Shown here: positions 52,357-61,524 of the stretch, piece by piece | Position numbering within the stretch: the first letter of the stretch is position 1 | Layout of the letters: each line of letters opens with the position of its first letter | The notes under the pieces: generated by a model | Databases searched by the model: none | The model's input: the letters and a program-made list of their open reading frames with translations, nothing else | Told to the model about the DNA's origin: nothing | Source: Bradyrhizobium sp. ORS 285 | GTDB taxonomy: Bacteria; Pseudomonadota; Alphaproteobacteria; Rhizobiales; Xanthobacteraceae | Direction: 5' to 3' | DNA: 64,000 nt | NCBI RefSeq assembly: GCF_900176205.1 | Contig: NZ_LT859959.1 | Location: forward strand, 4,423,001 to 4,487,000 | Position numbers and translations under genes: made by a program

Positions 52357-53718
52357 TTACTGCTGCTGCTGATCGATGACCTGCACCACCTTCTGGTCGC
52401 GCGGATCGACCAGGACGACCTGCTCGCCGATCGCCAGATACTGGTAGTTGGCAAGCTCCGGATTGGCGCGCGCGAGCTCATCGGGCACTCGGCGCAGGCT
52501 CAGGCAGCTCGAGCCGGATGAGGCCGAGGACGACGACGTCGTCGAACCGACCGTACCGCTCTCGGTCGCCGCACGGCGCAGAATCTGACGCTGGTCGTCC
52601 GACAGCACGATCCGCGTCGAGCTCACACCGTAGCCGCCGCGATCATAGCCGCGATCGGCACGCCGGCCGTCCGGCGAGATGACGTCGACGATCTCACGGC
52701 TGCGCGGATCGACAATGGCGATCTCGTCATGCACCACCGTATACTCGTAACCGCGATATTCCGGCACGACAGTGACGATGTCCGACGGCAGCGGACGCGG
52801 CCGCACGCGCTCCGGCAGGCGCTCGCCGACATTGACGTTGATGTTGATATCGGTGCGCGCGCGGTCGAAGTCGTGATCGCGGCGGAGCTGATCGACCACG
52901 CGGGTCTTCTGCTGCTCGTTGACCTGGACCTGCGCGTTGGTGCGGTTGCCATTGGGTTGGGTCTGGGTGCTGGCCTGTCCGGTCTGCTGACCAGTACCGG
53001 TCGGAGCGGTTTGCGGGTTCTGCTGCGCGGTCGAGCTCTTGGTGTCCGCGCCAGCCGGCTGGTTGGCCTGCTTGTTGCGATCGTTGTCCTGCTTGTCGCC
53101 GGTCTTGTCAGCCGCCGTGCCGGACGTACCGGACTTGCGCTCGTCCTGGCTCTGCCGGGTCTTGTCCTTGTCCGGGCTGTTGCGGTCGTTGCGATCCGCC
53201 TCGCGGTCGGACTTGCGATCCGTCGCGCCAGACTTGGACTCGGCGGCGCGATCCTGCTCCTGCTTGGACTCGGCCTTGTTGGTCGACTCGGCCTTGGCCT
53301 TGCTCTCCGACTGCTTGCTGTCCGTGGCCGACTTCGTCTCAGCGCTTTCCTTGGCGCTCTCTTTGGCATCGCGGCCGCGCTCGGCGGCGGCGCCGCCCTT
53401 GCTCTCGGCGCTCTGCTTGGCGTCATGCGCCGGCCGTTCAGCCGCGCGCTCCTGCGCCTGCTCGCGCCCGCCGGTTGCCGGCTCGCCGCGACGCTGCTCC
53501 TGCGCGCTTTGCTTGGCCTCGGACGCGCCGCGCTCAGCGGCCGCCGCGCCGCCCTTCACCTCGCTCTTGGCCTCGCCAGCAGGGCGTGTCGCCTCCCGCG
53601 CAGTCGGGGCAGCCGCCCCGCCTTCACGCTTCATGTCGCCCTGGGCCGATGCCGCACCTGATGCCGTGCCGATCGCCAGGATGATTGCGGCCGTTCCCAG
53701 CCAATGTTTCGTCGTCAT
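52357..53718 (-). CDS. Exported DUF1236 protein with long charged low-complexity region
   Basis: A 453-aa secreted protein. Signal peptide at 1-26 (LGTAAIILAIGTASGAASAQ). Residues about 30-270 are a low-complexity Ala/Glu/Lys/Ser/Asp/Gln region, with many short AES- and DRK-type repeats, expected to be disordered. The C-terminus has two DUF1236-like modules (YEYTVVHDEIAIVDPRSREI and NYQYLAIGEQVVLVDPRDQK). Such proteins are frequent in Bradyrhizobium. The ATG at 53718 has GGAGG upstream. The function of the domain is unknown. Confidence 0.8.
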   Translation of the reverse strand: MTTKHWLGTAAIILAIGTASGAASAQGDMKREGGAAAPTAREATRPAGEAKSEVKGGAAAAERGASEAKQSAQEQRRGEPATGGREQAQERAAERPAHDAKQSAESKGGAAAERGRDAKESAKESAETKSATDSKQSESKAKAESTNKAESKQEQDRAAESKSGATDRKSDREADRNDRNSPDKDKTRQSQDERKSGTSGTAADKTGDKQDNDRNKQANQPAGADTKSSTAQQNPQTAPTGTGQQTGQASTQTQPNGNRTNAQVQVNEQQKTRVVDQLRRDHDFDRARTDININVNVGERLPERVRPRPLPSDIVTVVPEYRGYEYTVVHDEIAIVDPRSREIVDVISPDGRRADRGYDRGGYGVSSTRIVLSDDQRQILRRAATESGTVGSTTSSSSASSGSSCLSLRRVPDELARANPELANYQYLAIGEQVVLVDPRDQKVVQVIDQQQQ

Positions 53719-53902
53719 GAGAGAACCTCCTTGGTTCCCTGCCCCATTCGCGGGCGGACAACGCAAACATCGGCCCGGCGTTGCCGGAGGCCGGATAAAA
53801 ATCGCGCGGAACGATTTCGATGAACGGCCTCTTCATCGAAGCCGAGATGCACGGTCGGAAGGCGCGCGGCGGCGCCTCCTCAGAGCGCCGTCGCGCTCAC
53901 AA

Positions 53903-54475
53903 TCATTGTCGCGGCGGCAGCCCGAGCAGGACCATGACAGGGATCGCGAACTGCGCGAAGTTGGTGGTGCTGCCTTTCTCGCTATCCGCCGAGCTGATCA
54001 GGCTCGCACTGCCCTTCAGCCCGAACAGCACGCCACTGACCTGATATTCCTTGGTCCCATCAGGCGCCACCTTCAGGCGCCGCACGCGAAACACACGCGG
54101 CAACTTGGTGCCCTTGTCGCCGTCGACGCCCAGGATCGTGGTGGTCTGGCCGGGTACGCGTTGGTCCAGCAGCTTGACGGTCTGCTCTTGGGAGGCGCGA
54201 AATTGCTCGATCGTCATCGTCGTATTCGGCGGATACAGCCGATAACTGACCTTCGAGCCGGGACCGCATTTGGCGTCGTCGCACAGGAAGAAGGTCACGT
54301 CGGTGCCGTTCGGCCGCTGCGGCTTCCAGCCGCTCACCGAGAACGGCGCAGCGGCGGCCGGCGGCGCTGCCGCCGGTGTCTCGGCTCGCGCCGCGCCAAC
54401 GCCCGGGATGACTGCGAGCAACGCGGACAAGAGCAGCCAACGCGGGGCGCGCCGAGTGAGAGGCAGCATCGACAT
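53903..54475 (-). CDS. Exported protein of unknown function
   Basis: A 190-aa protein with a signal peptide (LLLSALLAVIPGVGAARAE), an Ala/Pro linker, and a beta-rich domain with a likely disulfide (FFLCDDAKCGPGS). The segment TMTIEQFRASQEQTVKLLDQ looks helical and a hydrophobic C-terminus (FAQFAIPVMVLLGL) follows. The layout somewhat resembles invasion-associated exported proteins, but the match is too weak to assign. The start may be 54475 or 54469. It lies downstream of purQ by 148 bases. Confidence 0.65.
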   Translation of the reverse strand: MSMLPLTRRAPRWLLLSALLAVIPGVGAARAETPAAAPPAAAAPFSVSGWKPQRPNGTDVTFFLCDDAKCGPGSKVSYRLYPPNTTMTIEQFRASQEQTVKLLDQRVPGQTTTILGVDGDKGTKLPRVFRVRRLKVAPDGTKEYQVSGVLFGLKGSASLISSADSEKGSTTNFAQFAIPVMVLLGLPPRQ

Positions 54476-54623
54476 CAAGGCACCGTCGGGATCGAGGCAA
54501 AAGCGGACGTCAGGGACGATCCGGGAGATGGAGGAACGTCCCAGACCCTCGATCGCCAATCGGTCGTTTATAGGTCCGGCCTATGAGTGGCCGAATGACA
54601 CGTGATGGAGCGCTACCAGCCGA

Positions 54624-55325
54624 TCAGGCGGCGCGGTCGAGATGGGCGACAAGGCCGGCGAATAGGCCGCGGCCGTCGGTGCAGCCCATGATGTCCTCGA
54701 CGTGATTCTCGGGATGCGGCATCATGCCGAGCACATTCCCGCTCTCGTTGACGATGCCGGCGATCGAATGCGCAGCGCCATTGATGTTGCTGAGGTCGCC
54801 GACCTCGCCATCGGCGGAACAGTAGCGATACAGCACGCGCCCATCGCCGTTGAGCCGCTTCAAGGTCTCCTCGTCAGCCGCATAGTTACCCTCGCCATGG
54901 GCGACCGGCACGCGGATGACCTGGCCGGCATTGTAGCCGCGGGTGAATGGCGAATCCGAGCGCTCGACGCGCAGATGCACATCCTTGCAGATGAACTTCA
55001 GCCGGTCGTTGCGCATCAGCACGCCCGGCAGCAGGCCAGATTCGCACAGGATCTGGAAGCCGTTGCAGACGCCGAGCACGAGCCCGCCCTTGGCGGCATG
55101 ATCGCGCACGGCGTCCATCACGGGGGCGCGGGCCGCGATCGCGCCACAGCGCAGGTAATCGCCATAGGAGAAGCCGCCGGGGACGACGACGAGATCGGTG
55201 CCCTTGGGCAGCGAGGTCTCGGCGTGCCAGACCATCGCCGGCTCATGGCCGGAGATCATGCGCAGCGCCCGCGCCATGTCGCGTTCGCGGTTGATGCCGG
55301 GGAAGACGAGGATGGCGGATTTCAT
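54624..55325 (-). CDS. purQ: Phosphoribosylformylglycinamidine synthase subunit PurQ
   Basis: Glutaminase subunit of the three-part FGAM synthase. The 233-aa class I amidotransferase has the nucleophile Cys in [13 protein letters not shown] and the His-Glu pair in [12 protein letters not shown]. The N-terminus ([17 protein letters not shown]) is standard. Its ATG overlaps the stop of the small coiled-coil gene upstream by four bases. PurS and PurL, its partners, are both encoded in the window. Confidence 0.94.
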   Translation of the reverse strand: MKSAILVFPGINRERDMARALRMISGHEPAMVWHAETSLPKGTDLVVVPGGFSYGDYLRCGAIAARAPVMDAVRDHAAKGGLVLGVCNGFQILCESGLLPGVLMRNDRLKFICKDVHLRVERSDSPFTRGYNAGQVIRVPVAHGEGNYAADEETLKRLNGDGRVLYRYCSADGEVGDLSNINGAAHSIAGIVNESGNVLGMMPHPENHVEDIMGCTDGRGLFAGLVAHLDRAA

Positions 55326-55576
55326 AGCGAAGGCACATCGTTGAGTTCAAGGCGCCGGTCGATGCGATCGAGACGGCCCTCGTGGCGAACCAAGGTGGCG
55401 TGAATGCCGGAGAGCTCCTGGTGAATACCAGTGATCTCCTGACGAAGAGCGATCTGAGCAGTGCGGGAGGCTTGCTCCGCCAACTTGAGCTCGTCGATTT
55501 TTCCGTCGACCTGCGCGAGCCGCGCCTGGATCGACTTCAAAACCTCATACATCAGCTCGTTGGTGACAGCAGCCAT
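55322..55576 (-). CDS. Coiled-coil protein encoded between purS and purQ
   Basis: An 84-aa protein that is almost wholly predicted coiled coil: [20 protein letters not shown] and then [20 protein letters not shown] with hydrophobic residues at heptad spacing. It begins 22 bases after purS and overlaps purQ by four bases, so it is translated with the FGAM synthase subunits. It resembles small coiled-coil proteins found in toxin or phage contexts in composition only. No function is known. Confidence 0.75.
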   Translation of the reverse strand: MAAVTNELMYEVLKSIQARLAQVDGKIDELKLAEQASRTAQIALRQEITGIHQELSGIHATLVRHEGRLDRIDRRLELNDVPSL

Positions 55577-55598
55577 TGCCCTACCCCAATAGCTCCAA

Positions 55599-55841
55599 CT
55601 ACCCCAGCAGCTCCACCCGGTAATTCTCGATCACCGTGTTGGCGAGCAGCTTGTCGGCGGCGGCCTTCAGGGCCGCCTCCGCCTGGGCCTTGTCGGCCCC
55701 GGCGAGCTCGATGTCGAACACCTTGCCCTGCCGGACCGACGCGACGCCGTCGACGCCGAGCGATTTGAGGGCGCCCTCGATCGCCTTGCCCTGGGGATCG
55801 AGGATGCCGGTTTTCAGTGTCACCGTGACACGCGCTTTCAC
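55599..55841 (-). CDS. purS: Phosphoribosylformylglycinamidine synthase subunit PurS
   Basis: Small structural subunit that bridges PurQ and PurL and channels ammonia. The 80-aa protein has the family pattern VTVTLKTGILDPQGKAIEGA, VRQGKVFDIELAG and LLANTVIENYRVEL. The start is a GTG at 55841 with AAGGGA upstream; a longer frame to 55964 runs into purC. It starts 13 bases after the purC stop. Confidence 0.92.
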   Translation of the reverse strand: MKARVTVTLKTGILDPQGKAIEGALKSLGVDGVASVRQGKVFDIELAGADKAQAEAALKAAADKLLANTVIENYRVELLG

Positions 55842-55854
55842 GTCAGTATTCCCT

Positions 55855-56622
55855 TTAGCTCTTGACCAGGACGGGGCCGGAGCCCGCCGGACGCTCGTTC
55901 TCCATGAGAATGCCGAGCCGCTTGGCGACCTCGGTATAGGCCTCCAGCAGGCCGCCAAGATCACGACGGAAGCGGTCCTTGTCGAGCTTCTCGTTCGACT
56001 TGATGTCCCACAGCCGGCACGAATCGGGGGAAATCTCGTCGGCGACGATGATCCGCATCATCTCGTTCTCGAACAGCCGGCCGCATTCCATCTTGAAATC
56101 GACGAGGCGGATGCCAATGCCGAGGAAAAGGCCGGTCAGGAAGTCGTTGACGCGGATGGCGAGCGCCATGATGTCGTCGATCTCCTGGGGGGTCGCCCAG
56201 CCGAACGCGGTGATGTGCTCCTCCGACACCATGGGGTCGTTGAGCTGGTCGTTCTTGTAATAGAATTCGATGATCGAACGCGGCAGCTGGGTGCCCTCCT
56301 CGATGCCGAGGCGCTGCGAGAGCGAGCCCGCCGCCACGTTGCGCACCACGACCTCGAGCGGGACGATCTCGACCTCACGAATCAGCTGCTCGCGCATGTT
56401 GAGCCGGCGGATGAAGTGGGTCGGCACCCCGATGTCGTTGAGGTGCTGAAACAGGTACTCCGAGATCCGGTTGTTGAGGACGCCCTTGCCTTCGATCACC
56501 TGGTGCTTCTTGGCATTGAAGGCGGTGGCGTCGTCCTTGAAGTGCTGGATCAGGGTGCCCGGCTCCGGACCTTCGTAAAGGACCTTGGCCTTGCCTTCAT
56601 AAATGCGACGCCGACGGCTCAT
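55855..56622 (-). CDS. purC: SAICAR synthase
   Basis: Makes phosphoribosyl-aminoimidazole-succinocarboxamide from CAIR and aspartate. The 255-aa protein has [29 protein letters not shown] ([19 protein letters not shown]) and [12 protein letters not shown] with the [13 protein letters not shown] region. ATG at 56622 gives [11 protein letters not shown]; an ATG at 56652 adds ten residues and has the better ribosome site, so the start is not certain. First gene of the purC-purS-coiled coil-purQ operon. Confidence 0.94.
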   Translation of the reverse strand: MSRRRRIYEGKAKVLYEGPEPGTLIQHFKDDATAFNAKKHQVIEGKGVLNNRISEYLFQHLNDIGVPTHFIRRLNMREQLIREVEIVPLEVVVRNVAAGSLSQRLGIEEGTQLPRSIIEFYYKNDQLNDPMVSEEHITAFGWATPQEIDDIMALAIRVNDFLTGLFLGIGIRLVDFKMECGRLFENEMMRIIVADEISPDSCRLWDIKSNEKLDKDRFRRDLGGLLEAYTEVAKRLGILMENERPAGSGPVLVKS

Positions 56623-56931
56623 TGGGATGTACCGTGTTTTGTTGAAATCCATGAAATGGTGGGCTCCGGATGACTTTGGACAGGACCACGACGGAGCTGC
56701 CGCGAGGGCCCGGGTCGACGGAAACAGAACAAGAACCGGGCCAATTTGAACCTATCCCATTGGGGTCCCGAGCACAATCGATCCGGACCTCCGGACCTTA
56801 GTTTTACCGGCCTTCCCTGCGGCCTCGTGCCCGTTGTATTGGCTTTGTGTTCCAATTATTTAGGCATGCGGAAACCGCCCCGCAACCGCCTGCGCGGTTA
56901 ACCCTTTTCGGCAACACTGGAAGTTCCGGCC
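56623..56931. other. Divergent promoter region between purC and the ATP synthase zeta gene
   Basis: A 309-base region. A short frame antisense to it (56619-56855) lacks any coding character. The sequence near 56835-56865 is AT-richer than the surroundings (TTGTGTTCCAATTATTT) and may contain the zeta-gene promoter. No purine-type operator was recognised. Confidence 0.5.
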
Positions 56932-57249
56932 ATGACCACGTTCGACAAGCGCGAGGACGCGTTCGAGAAGCAATTCGCCCATGACGAGGAATTGAAGTTC
57001 AAGGCGGAAGCCCGCCGTAACAAGCTCCTCGGCCTGTGGGCAGCCGACAAGCTCGGCAAGTCCGGCGCTGACGCCGACGCCTACGCGAAGGAGGTCATCG
57101 CCGCCGATTTCGAGGAGGCCGGCGACGCCGACGTCGTGCGCAAGGTGCTGGGCGATCTCTCGGCCAAGGGCGTCAGCGAGGCCGAGATCCGGGCCAAGAT
57201 GAGCGAGCTGCTGGCGACGGCGGTCGCGCAGATCAAGGCCGGGCAGTAA
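56932..57249 (+). CDS. ATP synthase inhibitor subunit zeta (DUF1476)
   Basis: A 105-aa protein of the alphaproteobacterial F1-ATPase zeta subunit family, which blocks ATP hydrolysis by inserting its N-terminus into F1. It has the typical start TTFDKREDAFEKQFAHDEEL and the RNKLLGLWAADKLG helix. It is single-copy and monocistronic here. It is one of the clearest signs that the host is an alphaproteobacterium. Confidence 0.92.
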   Translation: MTTFDKREDAFEKQFAHDEELKFKAEARRNKLLGLWAADKLGKSGADADAYAKEVIAADFEEAGDADVVRKVLGDLSAKGVSEAEIRAKMSELLATAVAQIKAGQ

Positions 57250-57313
57250 CAGCAGGCAAATAGCGGATTGGGAGTAGCGAACGGGGAGAGCCCTGTTCGC
57301 TACTCGCCCTCGT

Positions 57314-57802
57314 CTACTCTTCCTTGAATCCGTACTCCGGCACATTGCCGCTGGCGCCGTAATATTTGTACGGCAGGAACTTGCCCGACATCGAGATCTT
57401 GACGCGGTCGCCCTTCGGATTGGGCAGGCGCTCCATCACCATGTCGAAGTCGATCGCCGACATGATGCCGTCGCCGAACTCCTCCTGGATCAGCTCCTTC
57501 CAGGCCGGGCCGTTGATCATCACGAGCTCGTAGAAGCGGTAGATCAGCGGATCGGTCGGCGGCATCTGCACGCCCTCGCCGCGCATCGGCGTCTCGTTCA
57601 GCATCGAGATCTCGCTCTTGGAGAGACCGAACAGCTCGCCGGCATTCGCCGCCTGCGGCTTGGTCAGCTTCATCTGGCCGAGAATGGCGCCGACGATCAG
57701 CACCTCGGAATAGCCGCCGATCTTCTCGCAGATGTATTTCCAGCTCCAGCCCTTCTCGCGCTTGATGTCGAGCAGCTTCTCGGTGAGGTCGGATCGCTTC
57801 AT
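57314..57802 (-). CDS. cynS: Cyanate hydratase (cyanase)
   Basis: Converts cyanate and bicarbonate to ammonia and carbon dioxide via carbamate. The 162-aa protein has the N-terminal helical domain and the catalytic triad at the same spacing as in E. coli (Arg96, Glu99, Ser122): here Arg89 and Glu92 in DPLIYRFYE and Ser115 in GDGIMSAIDF. It is the last gene of the minus-strand operon, 46 bases after the transporter ATPase, which suggests imported cyanate or a precursor is its source. Confidence 0.94.
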   Translation of the reverse strand: MKRSDLTEKLLDIKREKGWSWKYICEKIGGYSEVLIVGAILGQMKLTKPQAANAGELFGLSKSEISMLNETPMRGEGVQMPPTDPLIYRFYELVMINGPAWKELIQEEFGDGIMSAIDFDMVMERLPNPKGDRVKISMSGKFLPYKYYGASGNVPEYGFKEE

Positions 57803-57848
57803 GCTTGGTCTCCCTTGATGGGCCTTCGTTGAGGGTTTCTTCTGAGCG

Positions 57849-58754
57849 TCAGCGCGCGGCCGCCTGCGGCGTATCGCTGCCGGCCGAATTGGAGGCGACG
57901 ATGGTCGGCTCAGTGCGACCGATCTTCACCACCGGCACCTTGCGCGGATCATGATCCGGAGTCTCGGCGGTGAAAGTCTTGCTGCGGCTGACCAGGAAGT
58001 CGATGATATGGTTGCGCAGCGCGTAGTACAGCGGGTGACGGTGCAGATCGCCGCGCAGCCGGTCCTTCGGCAGCGGGTTCTCGACGATCTCGGCCAGCAC
58101 CGCACCGGGGCCGTTGGTCATCAGCACGATCTTGTCGGCGAGATAGATCGCCTCGTCGACGTCGTGGGTGATCATGAACACGGTCTGCCCGGTCTCGACG
58201 CAGATGCGCCGGACTTCGTCCTGCAGGGTGCCGCGGGTCAGCGCGTCCAGCGCCGAGAACGGCTCGTCCATCAGCATGATCTTCGGCGTGATCGACAGCG
58301 CCCGCGCAATGCCGACGCGCTGCTTCATGCCCCCGGAGAGCTCCGAGGGCCGCTTGTGCTCGGAGCCGGAGAGCCCAACCAGTTCGATGTATTTCAGCGC
58401 ATGCGCCTTGACCTTGGCGCGATCCCATTTGCGCCATTTCGACGAGACCGCATAGGCGACGTTGCCGAGCACCGTCCGCCACGGCAGCAGCGCATGGCTC
58501 TGGAAGATCACGGCGCGATCGAGGCTCGGCCCCTCGATGGCCTGGCCATCGACGATCACCGCGCCCTCGCTCGGCACATCGAGCCCGGCGAGAATGTTGA
58601 GCACCGTCGTCTTGCCGCACCCGGAATGCCCGATCACGCAAACGAACTCTCCGCGCGCCATGCCGAGCCAGAGATTTTCGAAAATCGTCGTGCTCCGCGC
58701 GCCCTCATAACGCTTGGCGATACCCTCGATGGAGATGAACTTGTCAGCGGTCAT
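57849..58754 (-). CDS. ABC transporter ATPase, nitrate/cyanate type
   Basis: A 301-aa ATPase of the NrtD/SsuB/TauB group: Walker [14 protein letters not shown]-loop [11 protein letters not shown], signature [15 protein letters not shown], Walker [14 protein letters not shown] and MITHDVDEA. The PFSALDA and ALLPW forms are typical of nitrate, sulfonate and cyanate importers. A C-terminal 50-residue tail is unusual in length and lacks a known domain. ATG at 58754 has GGAGACAGC upstream. Likely partner of the permease at 59022 and CynS. Confidence 0.9.
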   Translation of the reverse strand: MTADKFISIEGIAKRYEGARSTTIFENLWLGMARGEFVCVIGHSGCGKTTVLNILAGLDVPSEGAVIVDGQAIEGPSLDRAVIFQSHALLPWRTVLGNVAYAVSSKWRKWDRAKVKAHALKYIELVGLSGSEHKRPSELSGGMKQRVGIARALSITPKIMLMDEPFSALDALTRGTLQDEVRRICVETGQTVFMITHDVDEAIYLADKIVLMTNGPGAVLAEIVENPLPKDRLRGDLHRHPLYYALRNHIIDFLVSRSKTFTAETPDHDPRKVPVVKIGRTEPTIVASNSAGSDTPQAAAR

Positions 58755-58781
58755 GCTCGCTGTCTCCACGATTCCGGCGCG

Positions 58782-58990
58782 CTCCCTCTCCCCGTCCTTA
58801 CGGGGAGAGGGCTGGGGTGAGGGGCAGCGGCACGGGAGGTGCGAGCCGCGGGCTGAGATAAGGGGCACGCGCGCGAGGAGTGAGTGTCGAGAGACCTGTA
58901 CCCCCTCACCCGGATTGCATCTTCGACGCAATCCGACCTCTCAGCGCGAGCGAAGCTCGTCGCGCCCCCGCAAGCGGGGCGAGGTAAGAG
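58782..58990. repeat. CCTCTCCCC-type palindromes, family B, copy 3
   Basis: A double element between the permease and ATPase genes. CCCTCTCCCCG-tcctta-CGGGGAGAGGG is followed by GGGGTGAGGGGCAG, and a looser inverted partner (CCCCTCACCCGGATTGCATC to CGCAAGCGGGGCGAGG) ends near 58990. It splits the operon by about 270 bases and could reduce downstream expression. Confidence 0.75.
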
Positions 58991-59021
58991 GGCAGCGTCG
59001 CTCTTGATCAGCATCACCGCC

Positions 59022-59861
59022 CTACTCCGGAAACGTTACGAGCCACGACACGCGGGCGAGCAGTTGGTCCAGCACCATGCCGACCGCACCGATCAGCAGG
59101 ATCGCAATGATCACATTGGTGATCGACAGGTTATTCCACTCGTTCCAGACGAAGTAGCCGATGCCGGTGCCGCCGACGAGCATCTCGGCCGCCACGATCA
59201 CGAGCCAGGCGATGCCGATCGAGATCCGCATGCCCGTCAGGATCGTCGGCGCCGCCGCCGGCAGGATGACCGTGAAGGCACGGCGGAAATTCCCGACCTC
59301 CAAGGTGCGCGCGACGTTGATCCACTCCTTGCGCACACTGGCGACGCCGAACGCGGTGTTGATCAGCATCGGCCAGACCGAGCAGATGAAGATCACGAAG
59401 ATCGCCGACAGGCTGGAATCCTTGATCGTGTAGAGCGCCAGCGGCATCCAGGCGAGCGGCGAGATGGGTTTAAGGATCTGGATGAACGGATCGAGCGCCT
59501 TGCTCATCAACGGCGACATGCCGATCAGGAAGCCGAGCGGGATCGCGAGCGCAACCGCGATCAGGTAGCCGAGCATCACCCGCCCGAGCGAAAAGGCGAG
59601 CTGGATTCCGAGGCCCTTGTCGTTCGGGCCGTTGTCGTAGAACGGCCGCCTGAGGTGCTCCCACAGCTTGGCGCCGACCGCGAGCGGCCCGGGCATGGCG
59701 GATTTGCCTTGCGTCGCCGTCATGCCCATCAGCTTGGCGTATTCGGGGCTCATGTTGGCAGCCGTGCCGGTGCTGCGCGTGGCGATATGCCAGGCGCCGA
59801 GGAACACGGCGAGCAGGACGATCGAGACGACGGCGGCGCGGAGACGGAGTGAGGTGGTCAT
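59022..59861 (-). CDS. ABC transporter permease, nitrate/cyanate type
   Basis: A 279-aa permease with six membrane helices and the binding-protein-dependent transport signature FRRAFTVILPAAAPTILTGMRISIGIAWL, containing the EAA-type contact with the ATPase. The C-terminus (GTGIGYFVWNEWNNLSITNV) resembles NrtB/SsuC. It lies between the binding protein and the ATPase genes. A family D repeat separates it from the binding protein gene upstream. Confidence 0.9.
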   Translation of the reverse strand: MTTSLRLRAAVVSIVLLAVFLGAWHIATRSTGTAANMSPEYAKLMGMTATQGKSAMPGPLAVGAKLWEHLRRPFYDNGPNDKGLGIQLAFSLGRVMLGYLIAVALAIPLGFLIGMSPLMSKALDPFIQILKPISPLAWMPLALYTIKDSSLSAIFVIFICSVWPMLINTAFGVASVRKEWINVARTLEVGNFRRAFTVILPAAAPTILTGMRISIGIAWLVIVAAEMLVGGTGIGYFVWNEWNNLSITNVIIAILLIGAVGMVLDQLLARVSWLVTFPE

Positions 59862-59880
59862 CCCTCACCCCACCAACAGC

Positions 59881-60003
59881 TGTCGTCCCTGCGAACGCAG
59901 GGACCCATAACCACCGTCGGCAGCTGGTAAAAACGATTGGCGCTGCCATCCCTGGCCCACGCAAAGTCACGGCGTATGGGTCCCCGCGTTCGCGGGGACG
60001 ACA
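59881..60003. repeat. Dispersed inverted repeat, family D, copy 3
   Basis: Left end GTCGTCCCTGCGAACGCAGG followed by GACCCATAACC, right end GGCGTATGGGTCCCCGCG followed by TTCGCGGGGACGAC. The ends pair over about 30 bases. It matches 48141-48294 closely. It lies inside the cyanase operon between the binding-protein gene and the permease gene. Confidence 0.82.
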
Positions 60004-60042
60004 CCGGTATTTTGGCCAGCAGCGTCGCGTCCCTGGCCTTCA

Positions 60043-61428
60043 TCACGACGCCTTCTTGATCTTGAAGCTCGCCACGTAGTCGTCCGGCTTGGTCGGATCG
60101 AAGCTCTTGCCCATCACCGAGAACGACTTGTACGAGTCTTTCGGCGGCGTCAGCCCCATCTCGGTCATGACCTTGCGGGTGTCGGTGGCAAGATAGATCT
60201 GCTCGGCGACCACCTTGTAGTCGACGTCGCCCTTGATCTGGCCCCAGCGCTTCATTTGGGTCAGCATCCACACTGCGAATGACTGCCACGGGAACGGATC
60301 GAAATCGACGCGCTTCGGGTCGGTCTTCACGCCGCCCAAGCCATCGGCATACGTGCCAGTCAGCACCTGCTCCAGCACCGTCACGGGCGCATTGATGTAG
60401 TTGGCCGGCGCGATCGCCTCCGCGATCTGCTTGCGGTTCTCCGCCTTCGACGCATAGGCGGTCGCATCGACGATGGCGCGGGTCAACGCGGCGAAGCTGT
60501 TGGGCGCCGCCGTGATGAACTCGCGGCTCGCGGCGAAGCTGCAGCAGGGATGACCGTCCCAGATCTCCTTGGAGAGGATGTGCAGGAAGCCGACGCCATC
60601 ATAGATCGCGCGCTGGCAGATGTTGTCGGGCGCGAGGAAGCCGTCGATGTTGTCAGCCCTGAGATTGGCGACCATCTCCGGCGGCGGCACCGAGCGCAGC
60701 TGTACGTCAGTGTCCGGATCGATGCCATGCTCGGCGAGATAATAGCGCAGCAGATAATTGTGCATCGAATAGTCGAACGGAATGGCGAACTTCAGCCCCT
60801 TCCAGTCCTTCGGATCTCGCTTGTCCTTGTGCTTCATCGACAGCACGATGCCCTGCCCGTTGATGTTCTCGATCGCGGGCACGGTGAACGGAATCGGCTG
60901 CGCCCCGAGGCCCAGCGAGATCGCGATCGGCATCGGCGCCAGCATGTGCGAGGCGTCGTATTCCTTGTTGATGGTCTTGTCGCGGATCACGGCCCAGCCC
61001 GCTGTCTTCACGACCTCGACGTTCAGCCCGGCCTTGGAATAGAAGCCGAGCGGCGCGGCCATGATGATCGGCGTCGCGCATGTGATCGGGATGAAACCGA
61101 CCTTGAGATCCTTCTTCTCCGGCGTGCCGGACTGCGCGAATGCTTCGGTTGCCGTCTTCAGCGGGAAGAACTGCGAGACGGCCGCGAGCGCGGTGGCGGC
61201 TCCAACGGTTTTGAGGAAAGCACGGCGCGTAGTCACTTCCGGGAACACGGCGCGCAGCACGGCGGACGCGACGACGTTCTCGTAGCGCTCCTCGTCGCTG
61301 TCGCCGACCGGCTCGCAGCGCAGCGCCAACATCGCGTGCTCATGTTCGGCCGGGCTCTGATGCTGCCCGCAAATACAACCGGCATTCACGCGAGACTCGG
61401 CATCGAACGGATCATCGAAAATCGACAT
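60043..61428 (-). CDS. Substrate-binding protein of NrtA/CmpA type with Cys/His-rich N-terminal extension
   Basis: A 461-aa periplasmic binding protein of the nitrate/bicarbonate/cyanate group: KVGFIPITCATPIIMAAPLGF, HMLAPMPIAISLG, IAIPFDYSMHNYLLRY-like KFAIPFDYSMHN and SVPPPEMVANLRA. A Tat motif, TTRRAFLKTVG, lies at residues 66-76, not at the N-terminus. Before it is a 65-residue extension with CIC (18-20), His23, His29, His31 and Cys38. That extension would stay cytoplasmic until export and is removed with the signal peptide. It could bind a metal or a cofactor, or aid folding. Confidence 0.88.
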   Translation of the reverse strand: MSIFDDPFDAESRVNAGCICGQHQSPAEHEHAMLALRCEPVGDSDEERYENVVASAVLRAVFPEVTTRRAFLKTVGAATALAAVSQFFPLKTATEAFAQSGTPEKKDLKVGFIPITCATPIIMAAPLGFYSKAGLNVEVVKTAGWAVIRDKTINKEYDASHMLAPMPIAISLGLGAQPIPFTVPAIENINGQGIVLSMKHKDKRDPKDWKGLKFAIPFDYSMHNYLLRYYLAEHGIDPDTDVQLRSVPPPEMVANLRADNIDGFLAPDNICQRAIYDGVGFLHILSKEIWDGHPCCSFAASREFITAAPNSFAALTRAIVDATAYASKAENRKQIAEAIAPANYINAPVTVLEQVLTGTYADGLGGVKTDPKRVDFDPFPWQSFAVWMLTQMKRWGQIKGDVDYKVVAEQIYLATDTRKVMTEMGLTPPKDSYKSFSVMGKSFDPTKPDDYVASFKIKKAS

Positions 61429-61524
61429 GTGCTGCGCCCCTTTGTCACACCTGCGCTATCAGCGCCCTCAAACTGCTCGTCCGGCCGCAATTTTCAGCGG
61501 CCGGACGTGCATCTCATGCAGCTT

